Source: Streptantibioticus ferralitis
GTDB taxonomy: Bacteria > Actinomycetota > Actinomycetes > Streptomycetales > Streptomycetaceae
Length of the DNA stretch: 64,000 nt
Reading direction: 5' to 3'
Assembly: GCF_029223525.1 (NCBI RefSeq)
Contig: NZ_JARHTQ010000008.1
Span: forward strand, 1-64,000
The notes below the pieces were generated by a model. It saw only the letters and a list, made by a program, of their open reading frames with translations. It was not told where the DNA came from and searched no databases. A program made the position numbers and the translations under genes. This document shows positions 31,603 through 38,824 of the stretch, in pieces (the stretch's first letter is position 1; every line of letters starts with the position of its first letter).

Positions 31603-32841
31603 TCACCAGACCCGCGCCCCGCCCCCGGCCGCGAAGACCGGGCTGGTCGCGTCCGGGGGCGGCGCCGGCAGCGGCTCGGCCAACTCGGCGGCCGTCGGGC
31701 CGACCCGGGCGGCGATCGGGTCGAGCAGCGCCAGGTCGAAGCCGTAGACGCGCGCCGCGTTGCCGCCCACCATTGACGCGATCTCCTTCTGCGGCAGCCC
31801 GGCGTAAGCGGTCCGCAGCGCCTCCCTGCTGTACGGACAGGTGCCCTCGTCGTGCGGGTAGTCGCTGCCCCACATCACCTTGTCCAGCCCTATCCGGTCC
31901 CGCAGCAGCGCCTCATGGCGCCGCATGAAGCTCGCGCCGACGAAGCAGTGGTCCCGCCAGACCGCCTTCGGGCCCTTTCCCATCGAACCGGCAAGCCCGG
32001 CACCGAACTTGGCCTCCGCGGTCGCCGCCTTCGCCGTGCCCGGTGCGACGGCCGCGACCAGCCGCCCGTGGTAGTACTCCAGCATGTCCAGCACTCCGGG
32101 TATCCAGGCCGAGCCCTGCTCGGTCAGGACCAACCGCAGCCCCGGGTGGCGCTGGAACGCTCCGCCGAACGCCAGGTGCCACAGCGCCCGGTGCGAGAAC
32201 CAGGTCGTCTCGACCATGAAGACGGCCCGCGCGGCGGGTTCGTCGCCGAGCGGCGGAGACGCCGATCCGGCATGGTGGTTGACCGGTACCGCCAGCTCGT
32301 CGCACACCGCCCAGAGCGGGTCGTACACCCTGGAGTGCAGCTCCGGCAGCCCCGCGCCCGGGGGGACGCCGGGCAGCAGCACTCCCCCGGTCAGTCCGGC
32401 CTCCTTGGCCCATCGCACCTCTTGTACCGCTTCGTCCACGTCGTTCAGCAGGATCTGGGCGACTCCGGCGCGCCGGCCGGGGGCCTGGGCGCAGAAGTCC
32501 GCGAGCCAGCGGTTGTGCGCCCGCAACCCGGCCCAGCGCAGTACGAACTCCTCGCGGGTGGGCGCCGGGGCGACCAGTGAACCGCTGGGGAAGAACGGCG
32601 GGACGGTGTTGGGGAAGACGACCTCGGCGACGATGCCGTCCCCTTCCAGCTCCGCCAGCCGCCGGTCGGAGTCCCAGTTGCGCTCCGCCTCGGGCGCCGC
32701 CAGGTCCTCCCACGGATTGACGTAGGTGGCCGCCCAGGCGTCGAACGCCTCATGGTGCCGGGACGCCAGATACGGCCGGTAGTCCAGCAGATCGGCCCCG
32801 GCATGGCAGTCCGCCGAGATCACCGTGTACCGCTCGGTCAC
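31603..32841 (-). CDS. amidohydrolase family protein (PF04909 type), second of a pair
   Basis: 412 residues, TIM-barrel metal-dependent hydrolase/decarboxylase. Metal-site remnants: SADCHAG near the N-terminus (one His where relatives often have HxH), NHHAGSAS in the middle and MWGSDYPHDEGT with the metal-ligand Asp. Related enzymes include ACMS and resorcylate decarboxylases. GTG 32841 follows GGAGGAGG and overlaps the stop of the sister gene (GTGA). It is the last gene of the coupled operon 31603-35811. Confidence 0.9.
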   Translation of the reverse strand: MTERYTVISADCHAGADLLDYRPYLASRHHEAFDAWAATYVNPWEDLAAPEAERNWDSDRRLAELEGDGIVAEVVFPNTVPPFFPSGSLVAPAPTREEFVLRWAGLRAHNRWLADFCAQAPGRRAGVAQILLNDVDEAVQEVRWAKEAGLTGGVLLPGVPPGAGLPELHSRVYDPLWAVCDELAVPVNHHAGSASPPLGDEPAARAVFMVETTWFSHRALWHLAFGGAFQRHPGLRLVLTEQGSAWIPGVLDMLEYYHGRLVAAVAPGTAKAATAEAKFGAGLAGSMGKGPKAVWRDHCFVGASFMRRHEALLRDRIGLDKVMWGSDYPHDEGTCPYSREALRTAYAGLPQKEIASMVGGNAARVYGFDLALLDPIAARVGPTAAELAEPLPAPPPDATSPVFAAGGGARVW

Positions 32842-34118
32842 GCCTCCTCCTTTCCCAGGTACGGGAAGTCGTCTCCGGTGAGCCAGTGGCGGCCGGTCTC
32901 CCGGGCGCGCGCCCATGACCGCTCGACCGCCGTCTGGTCCTCCGGCTGCCCCAACTCCCGTGGCAGCGGCCCGATGCGGGCCGCGACGGGCCGCAACGCC
33001 TCGGCGTCGAACCCGAAGACGTCGAGTGCCGCGAGACCCAGCATGCGCCGTGCCTCTGACACCGGGATGTCGTGGAAGGTGTTCCTCAGCCACTCCCGGG
33101 TGCTGGGCCAGGTGCCCTCAGGGTGCGGGAAGTCGCTGCCCCACAGGATGTTGTCCACCCCGATCTCGTACCGGTGCGCCAGTTCCCGGCGTTTGGTGTT
33201 GGTCGCGCAGATGAAGACGTTGCGGTCCAGGTACGCGCTGGGTGCCTGCCGCAACTCGGCGAATGGCGAGAGCTTCTTGCCGCCGTGCGCCCCGAGGTAG
33301 AGCCGGTCCATGAACCACAGCAGATTGGGCAGCCACCAGCAGCCGGACTCGGCCACCCCGAACCGCAGCCCGGGAAAGCGTTCGAACACCCCGGACCACA
33401 GCAGGAACCACAACGGGCGCGCCGGCCACCAGGTGACCTCGCTGACGAAGATGCCCAGATGGTCGCCGTACTCATGGCGCGGGGCGGTGCCGGAATGGGT
33501 GACGACCGGCATCCGCAGCGCCTCGGCCTCCGCCCATACCGGGTCATAACGCCGGTCGTGGTAGGGCGGGTTGCCTCCCCACATGGCGGGGATCATCAGG
33601 GCCCCGAGACCTGTCTCCTTGGCCCGCCGGATCTCCGCGACGACCTGGTCGGTCTCGCCGGTGATCGGCAGCAGGGCCACACCGCAGCGGCGTAGCGGGT
33701 TGAGCGCGCAGAACTCGACCAGCCAGCGGTTGTGGGCCCGCGCGCCCGCCATGCCGAGTTCCGGGTCGTGGTCGCCGGACAGCCCGAGGCCGACGCCGAA
33801 GGGCGCGGCGGTCGCGCTGTCCACGGCGTCCGCGTCCGGGAAGACGACCTCGGCGGCCACTCCGTCGCCGTCCAGTTCCTTGTCGCGCTGCGCACTGTCC
33901 CAACCGCCGCGCAGCCCCTCGGCGTTGTCCTGGAACCACTGTGCGGCGAACGCCTCGTTCCGTACCCCGAGCCGGGTCATCGCCGCACGGCGCGCGTCGC
34001 GCTGCGCCAGGAAGTCGTCGAAGGCGCGGTGGAACCTCGACTCCAGATACGGCCGGTACTCCTCGGTGGGCAGACCCGCGTGGCAGTCGGAGGAGACGAT
34101 CAGATAGCGATCCGTCAT
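32838..34118 (-). CDS. amidohydrolase family protein (PF04909 type), first of a pair
   Basis: 426 residues, same domain as its downstream neighbour: SSDCHAG, the THSGTAPRHEYGDH His motif and LWGSDFPHPEGTWP with the Asp ligand. The two proteins align through much of their length (RPYLESRFHRAFD / RPYLASRHHEAFD) but are clearly diverged, so they are old paralogues and possibly subunits or enzymes for successive steps. ATG 34118 overlaps the SDR stop by 4 bp. Confidence 0.9.
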   Translation of the reverse strand: MTDRYLIVSSDCHAGLPTEEYRPYLESRFHRAFDDFLAQRDARRAAMTRLGVRNEAFAAQWFQDNAEGLRGGWDSAQRDKELDGDGVAAEVVFPDADAVDSATAAPFGVGLGLSGDHDPELGMAGARAHNRWLVEFCALNPLRRCGVALLPITGETDQVVAEIRRAKETGLGALMIPAMWGGNPPYHDRRYDPVWAEAEALRMPVVTHSGTAPRHEYGDHLGIFVSEVTWWPARPLWFLLWSGVFERFPGLRFGVAESGCWWLPNLLWFMDRLYLGAHGGKKLSPFAELRQAPSAYLDRNVFICATNTKRRELAHRYEIGVDNILWGSDFPHPEGTWPSTREWLRNTFHDIPVSEARRMLGLAALDVFGFDAEALRPVAARIGPLPRELGQPEDQTAVERSWARARETGRHWLTGDDFPYLGKEEA

Positions 34119-35017
34119 CGGTGCTCCTCACCTCGGTCCAGGACGAAGCGTTCGAGATAGGCCGGGTTGGCGCGGTCCAGCATCGACTGCGCCCGCGCGC
34201 GGATCTGCGCGTCGCTGCGTTCGCTGGCCGGGAGCAGCCAGAAGCGGTCCGCCCGGATGCCGTCCACCACCAGTTCCGCGACCTGCTCGACGGGGGTGAA
34301 CTCCACCTCGTGTCCGGCTTCCCGCATCGCCGCCTCCCATTGCGCGAGGGTGCGGTAAGGGGTGCGCCGCGGGCGGGACTTGGCGTATCTGGCGGGGCGG
34401 TTGCGGTGCGACTCCCACAGTCCGGTACGCAGCATGTGCGGGCCGGGGAAGAGGACGGAGGCACCGATGGGCGCGGATTCCGCCCGCAGGTGGGCGTAGA
34501 GCGACTCGGTCATGGTGACCACGGCCGCCTTGGTGACGGCGTACACCGAGGCGCTGGGCAGCGGTGCCACACCGCCGTCCGTCGACGAGGTGTTGACCAC
34601 ATGGCCCGGCTGCCCGGCGGCCAGCATCCGGGGCACGAAGGCCTGTACGCCATGGAAGACGCCCCACACGTTGACCGCGAAGGCCCACTGCCAGTCCCTG
34701 GGGTCGTGCTCCCACATCCGGCCCTCGGCGCCGGAGCCGACCCCCGCGTTGTTGCACAGCACATGCACGGCGCCGTAGGCCGTGTACGCCGCCTCGGCGA
34801 GTGCGGTGACCGAGTCCGGCTCACCCACGTCGGTGAGTTGGCCGAGGACCTCCGCGCCTGTTTCGCGCACCGCGGCCACCGCCTTGGCCAGCGCGTCCTC
34901 CTCCACGTCGGCGAGCACCACCCGCAGCCCCTCGGCGGCGAACCGCCGTACCATGGCCCATCCGATGCCGCTCGCCGCTCCGGTGACCACCGCGACCTGT
35001 CCGGCCCGCAGTTCCAT
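34115..35017 (-). CDS. SDR family NAD(P)-dependent oxidoreductase
   Basis: 300 residues: TGAASGIG cofactor motif, CNNAGVG, catalytic Ser in VNTSSTDGG, YAVTKAA Tyr/Lys, and a long C-terminal extension (about residues 200-300) with RPARYAKSRPRRTPYRTLAQW that is longer than the classical family. Start ATG 35017 (or GTG 35020) shares bases with the ADC stop codon (TGATG) and has GGGAGG upstream. Second gene of the coupled operon. Confidence 0.9.
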   Translation of the reverse strand: MELRAGQVAVVTGAASGIGWAMVRRFAAEGLRVVLADVEEDALAKAVAAVRETGAEVLGQLTDVGEPDSVTALAEAAYTAYGAVHVLCNNAGVGSGAEGRMWEHDPRDWQWAFAVNVWGVFHGVQAFVPRMLAAGQPGHVVNTSSTDGGVAPLPSASVYAVTKAAVVTMTESLYAHLRAESAPIGASVLFPGPHMLRTGLWESHRNRPARYAKSRPRRTPYRTLAQWEAAMREAGHEVEFTPVEQVAELVVDGIRADRFWLLPASERSDAQIRARAQSMLDRANPAYLERFVLDRGEEHR

Positions 35018-35811
35018 CACGCCTCCCGCGGCGGGGCGTCGAGGATCTGCGCCACATCGTCATAGCGCTGGTGGATGTACGGCAGCAGGGAGCGTGCGCC
35101 GACCCGTTCTGCCACCCGGCCCGACTGGTCGCTGGACTTCTCGCCGACGGTGATCTCGACGAGTTCGCGCACGACCAGGTCGGCGACCGGGTCGTACGCC
35201 GACTCCCGCAGCACCACGCGCCCGGTGACCGCGGTCAGTTCGCGGATCCGCTCGCGCCGGGTGCAGTGCACCAGGAACGCGTCGCCCTCCAGACCGCCGC
35301 CGTCCACGGCGGGCAGGAACTTGAAGTAGAAGTCGGTCTTCTCCGACGTCCCCGGCACCGGCAACACGCCGGTCACGGTGCCGTCGACCTGGACGAACGC
35401 GACGCCGTGCCGGACGAGTTCCGCGGACACCCGCGGGCCCTCGCGCCGCACCGAGACCTCGCCGAGCTTCTTCGGCTCGCCGAACACCTCGCGCCCGCCG
35501 ATCAGCGCACGCTCCGTGGTCATCGGCATGACCAGCGGGTACCAGCCGTCGACGGCACCGTGCCGGGCGGCGACCGCGACCGATCCTGCGCCCAACGGGT
35601 GTCCGAACAGGTCGACTTGGCTGATGCTGACCCGAACCAGCGGCCGCTCCCCCGGCTTCAGCGGTGGCGGCAGCACCTGCGCCACCACGTCGGCATCGGT
35701 CTCCCACAGCGCCGTCACGCCCGTCGACCAGATGTCGGGGAGCGCGGCGCCCGCCGCCCGCGCCGCTGTGATCTCGGCCTCGTCACGCGGGCCGTACCGT
35801 ACGCGTGCCAT
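35017..35811 (-). CDS. acetoacetate decarboxylase family protein
   Basis: 264 residues with the ADC fold: LPPPLKPGERPLVRVSISQ, a SVAVAARHGAVDGWYPLVMPM strand pair, and the Schiff-base Lys region GGREVFGEPKKLGE. ADC-type enzymes decarboxylate or dehydrate beta-keto acids via a lysine imine. First gene of the four-gene operon; its start faces the TetR gene across a palindrome. ATG 35811 has only GAAGGG as RBS. Confidence 0.88.
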   Translation of the reverse strand: MARVRYGPRDEAEITAARAAGAALPDIWSTGVTALWETDADVVAQVLPPPLKPGERPLVRVSISQVDLFGHPLGAGSVAVAARHGAVDGWYPLVMPMTTERALIGGREVFGEPKKLGEVSVRREGPRVSAELVRHGVAFVQVDGTVTGVLPVPGTSEKTDFYFKFLPAVDGGGLEGDAFLVHCTRRERIRELTAVTGRVVLRESAYDPVADLVVRELVEITVGEKSSDQSGRVAERVGARSLLPYIHQRYDDVAQILDAPPREA

Positions 35812-35844
35812 CACGTATCGCCCTTCGTTCGCGGTACCGACGTC

Positions 35845-35859
35845 TGTAACTGGGTTACA
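35845..35859. promoter_or_regulatory. TetR-type operator
   Basis: TGTAACTGGGTTACA: perfect 6-bp arms with a 3-bp centre, in the 102-bp space between the divergent ADC-family and TetR genes, 34 bp from the ADC start and 54 bp from the TetR start. The placement is typical for autoregulating TetR repressors. Confidence 0.75.
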
Positions 35860-35913
35860 ACGGCAGCCTTGAAGGGTAAAGAGCCGTGCACGTAACGAAA
35901 TTGAGGGCCGATC

Positions 35914-36540
35914 ATGCCGAGATCGCAGCGCACCGCCTTGACCCGCGAGGATGTCCTGGACGCCGCCGCCAACCTCGTTGCACAACACGGCCCGGAAGCG
36001 CTGACGATGCGCAAGCTCGCCGCCGAGCTGGGCACGGCGGTCACCTCGATCTACTGGCATGTGGGGAATCGCGAGACCCTGCTGGAGGAGCTGGTGACGC
36101 GCACCGTGCGGGAGATGGGCGCCATCACCCCCAGCGGCCGCACCCCGGCGCAGCGGGTGGTCTCCATCGCCCGCGCCCAGCGCAGGATGCTGCGCGAGCG
36201 CCCGCATCTGATCGCGATGGTGCACGAACGCGGCCTGACCGAGCTGATGTTCCTGCCCGCCCAGCAGGCGCTGGTCCACGAGGTGCATGCGGCGGGACTG
36301 CGCGGCGCACGCGCCGCCGAGGCGGTGCGGGCCATCGAGTTCCATGTCATCGGCTTCGTGCTGGTCGAGCGCAACCGCGAGCGCTCGCCCGTACAGCACC
36401 CGGCGGAAGGGGATCTGTGGACGGCTCAGCGCGCGGACCAGGACCCGGCGCTCGCCCGCGCCCTGGCGGCGCCGCCCAACTCGGAGCGGCTCTATCTGAC
36501 CGCCACCCGCGCACTGGTGAACGCCCTGCTCGGTCAATGA
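35914..36540 (+). CDS. TetR/AcrR family transcriptional regulator
   Basis: 208 residues. N-terminal HTH (LTREDVLDAAANLVAQHGPEALTMRKLAAELGTAVTSIYWHVGNRETLLEEL, residues ~8-60), then an all-helical ligand domain (TetR_C-like). Divergent from the amidohydrolase/SDR/ADC operon and probably its repressor through the palindrome at 35845-35859; the inducer would be the operon substrate or an intermediate. Confidence 0.93.
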   Translation: MPRSQRTALTREDVLDAAANLVAQHGPEALTMRKLAAELGTAVTSIYWHVGNRETLLEELVTRTVREMGAITPSGRTPAQRVVSIARAQRRMLRERPHLIAMVHERGLTELMFLPAQQALVHEVHAAGLRGARAAEAVRAIEFHVIGFVLVERNRERSPVQHPAEGDLWTAQRADQDPALARALAAPPNSERLYLTATRALVNALLGQ

Positions 36541-36565
36541 CTGTCGGTGCCGCCCCCTATCCTCA

Positions 36566-37552
36566 ATGACCATGCTGGAGAACCGAACGGACCGCGCGGT
36601 CTTGACCGAGCTCCCGTCCCCGTGGCCCACCGGCTACCCGGACGGGTACGCGGTGGTGGACGTGGAGACCACCGGGCTGGGCCGCGACGACCGGATAGTG
36701 TCGGCGGCCGTCTACCGCCTGGACGCGCAGGGCGCCGTCCAGGACCACTGGTACTCGCCGGTCAATCCCCAGCGCGACCCGGGCCCGGTGTGGATCCACG
36801 GGCTGACCAGCGAGGTGCTCGCCGACGCCCCGCTGTTCCGGGAGATCGCCGACGAACTGGCCGAACGGCTCTCCGGCCGGGTGCTGGTGGCCCACAACGC
36901 CGTCTTCGACTGGTCGATGCTGGCCCGCGAGTACGCCCGGGCCGACCACCGCGCCCCGGTCGAGCAGCGGTTGTGCACCATCATGCTCTCCAAGCAGCTG
37001 CGGCTGCCGCTGCCCAACCACAAGCTGGAATCCCTCGCCGCGCACTACGGCGTGATACAGCGGCAGGCGCACCACGCCCTCGATGACGCGCGGGTGCTGG
37101 CCGAGGCGTTCCGGCCGAGCCTGCATCTGGCGGCGGCCGCCGGGCTGCCGCTCCCGCTGCACGCCTGCCGGCCGCTCACCGAGTGGTCGCCGCGTGGTGG
37201 GCCGCTCCGCTCGGCCGGTTACCCGCCCACCAGTTGGCGGCACTCACGCAAGCGGCCGCCGTGCCCGTACCCCAACCCGGGCCGGCTGCTGCCGGGCGGG
37301 CCGCTGATACAGGGAATGCGGGTCGCCTTCTCGGGTGATACGGCCGTCGACCGCGAGCTGTTGGAGGACCGGGCCACCGAGGCGGGGCTGCATGTGGCCT
37401 CCAGCGTCTCCCGGCTGACCAGTCTGCTGGTCACCAACGACCCCGGCTCTCCCGCGGGAAAGGTGGCCAACGCGCGGCGGTTCGGCACCCCGGTGGTGGA
37501 CGAGGCGCGGTTCCGGGAACTGCTCCGGGAAGTGGCCCCGGCCGAGGGGTGA
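36566..37552 (+). CDS. DEDDh 3'-5' exonuclease with C-terminal BRCT domain
   Basis: 328 residues. Exonuclease domain ~25-195: VDVETTG (Asp32, Glu34), HNAVFDW (Asp) and HHALDDA (His..Asp) give the DEDDh set, as in DNA polymerase III epsilon. A basic proline-rich linker (~200-250) leads to a BRCT domain (MRVAFSGDTAVDRELLEDRATEAGLHVASSVS, TPVVDEARF). Probable DNA repair or end-processing nuclease. TATCCT (36558-36563) stands as -10 just before ATG 36566/36572, suggesting a leaderless mRNA. Confidence 0.93.
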   Translation: MTMLENRTDRAVLTELPSPWPTGYPDGYAVVDVETTGLGRDDRIVSAAVYRLDAQGAVQDHWYSPVNPQRDPGPVWIHGLTSEVLADAPLFREIADELAERLSGRVLVAHNAVFDWSMLAREYARADHRAPVEQRLCTIMLSKQLRLPLPNHKLESLAAHYGVIQRQAHHALDDARVLAEAFRPSLHLAAAAGLPLPLHACRPLTEWSPRGGPLRSAGYPPTSWRHSRKRPPCPYPNPGRLLPGGPLIQGMRVAFSGDTAVDRELLEDRATEAGLHVASSVSRLTSLLVTNDPGSPAGKVANARRFGTPVVDEARFRELLREVAPAEG

Positions 37553-37638
37553 GCGGCGGTAGGCCGTACGGGCGGAGTCACCGCGACCCGCCAGGCACAG
37601 CGTTGTCCGCGCGGCGCGGCGCCCCGCACTCTGACCGC

Positions 37639-37890
37639 ATGGGACATTGCGAGGTCTGCGGAAACGACTATTCCATGACGTTCGAGGTGCATGCGCAGGG
37701 CGGCGCGGTGCATGTCTTCGACTGCTTCGAGTGCGCCATCCACCGCATGGCGCCAGTCTGCGAACACTGCCGGGTACAGGTCGTCGGCCACGGCGTCGAG
37801 GCCAACGGCCGCCAGTTCTGCAGCGCACACTGCGCCAAGGCCGAGGGGGTCCAGGGCATCGTCGACCGGGTGGGCGCGCCCATGGCATGA
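37639..37890 (+). CDS. small zinc-ribbon protein
   Basis: 83 residues with three CxxC pairs (CEVC, CFEC, CEHC) plus CSAHC, enough to bind two zinc ions in treble-clef or rubredoxin-like knuckles: MGHCEVCGNDYSMTF, FDCFECAIHRMAPVCEHC, QFCSAHCAK. Cytoplasmic. No SD before the ATG, leaderless start possible. Conserved in streptomycetes as far as I recall; function unknown. Confidence 0.8.
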   Translation: MGHCEVCGNDYSMTFEVHAQGGAVHVFDCFECAIHRMAPVCEHCRVQVVGHGVEANGRQFCSAHCAKAEGVQGIVDRVGAPMA

Positions 37891-37902
37891 CCCCACGGTG
37901 AT

Positions 37903-37935
37903 CACCCCACGACGGAGTTGTACCGTCGTGGGGTG
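37903..37935. promoter_or_regulatory. 13-bp palindrome ending in the SURF1 start codon
   Basis: CACCCCACGACGG and CCGTCGTGGGGTG are perfect arms around a 7-nt centre (AGTTGTA). The last three bases of the right arm are the GTG start of the SURF1 gene. It may serve as terminator of the zinc-ribbon gene, as operator, or as a hairpin masking the start codon. Confidence 0.65.
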
Positions 37936-38769
37936 TACCGCTTCCTGCTGTCAAGGCAATGGGTGATCCTCACCCTCGTCTGCCTGGTCCTGATGCCCAC
38001 CATGGTGGAGCTCGGGCTGTGGCAAATGCACCGGCATGAGAGCCAGGCCGCGCAGAACTCCGTGATCGCCCGGAGCCTGGCCGCTCCCGTCGTGCCCGTG
38101 GAGAAGCTGACCGCGGCGGGCGCCGAGGTCGCCTCGCAGGACAACTTCCGCAGCGTGACGGCCAAGGGGCACTACGACCCGGCGCGTCAGGTCGTGGTAC
38201 GGCACCGCACCTCCTCGGACGGTGCCACCATCGGGTACTACCTCGTCACCCCGCTGGTGATGAGCGACGGCAAGGCCGTCCTGGTCAACCGGGGTTGGAT
38301 CCCGTCCCCGCAGTACGGCGACGGTGTCTCGTTCCCGCCGGTCCCGGCCACGCCGTCCGGCGAGATCACGGTCACCGGCCGGATCCGGCCGGACGAGACC
38401 ACCGCCAGCACCAGCATTCGTGACAAGGCCGGGCTGCCCGCCCGGCAGATCATGCTGATCAACAGCTCGAAGCTGCCCAATTCGGTGTCCGAGCCGCTGC
38501 TCGGCGGCTACATCGAGCTGACCGGCACCTCCCCCAAGCCGTCCGGCGACCAGCCCGAGCTGGTCCCGGCTCCGACGCCCGGCGCCAGCGCCGGGTGGTA
38601 CAGCCCCCCGCACCTCGCATACGCCTGGCAGTGGTGGCTGTTCGTGGTGATGCTCCCGGTGGGCTGGTTCATCCTGGTCCGGCGCGAGCGCAGGGACCGA
38701 CTGCGCGCCCGGGAGAAGGCGCAGGCCCCGGCGACGGTCGAGAAGACGGAAGCGGCTGCGGGCGCCTGA
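37933..38769 (+). CDS. SURF1 family cytochrome oxidase assembly protein
   Basis: 278 residues. Two membrane helices (about 10-30, WVILTLVCLVLMPTMVELGLWQ, and 222-245, AYAWQWWLFVVMLPVGWFILV) flank an external domain, the SURF1 layout; conserved LGLWQ..R and VNRGWIP are present. SURF1 assists haem a insertion into aa3-type oxidase in the cytoplasmic membrane. GTG 37933 (MYRFLL) matches the usual actinobacterial N-terminus; there is no SD because the palindrome occupies the region. Confidence 0.92.
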   Translation: MYRFLLSRQWVILTLVCLVLMPTMVELGLWQMHRHESQAAQNSVIARSLAAPVVPVEKLTAAGAEVASQDNFRSVTAKGHYDPARQVVVRHRTSSDGATIGYYLVTPLVMSDGKAVLVNRGWIPSPQYGDGVSFPPVPATPSGEITVTGRIRPDETTASTSIRDKAGLPARQIMLINSSKLPNSVSEPLLGGYIELTGTSPKPSGDQPELVPAPTPGASAGWYSPPHLAYAWQWWLFVVMLPVGWFILVRRERRDRLRAREKAQAPATVEKTEAAAGA

Positions 38770-38824
38770 ACCGGGCATACGCCAGAGACGATCCGACGAG
38801 ATCCGACACCCGGAAGGCGGCACC

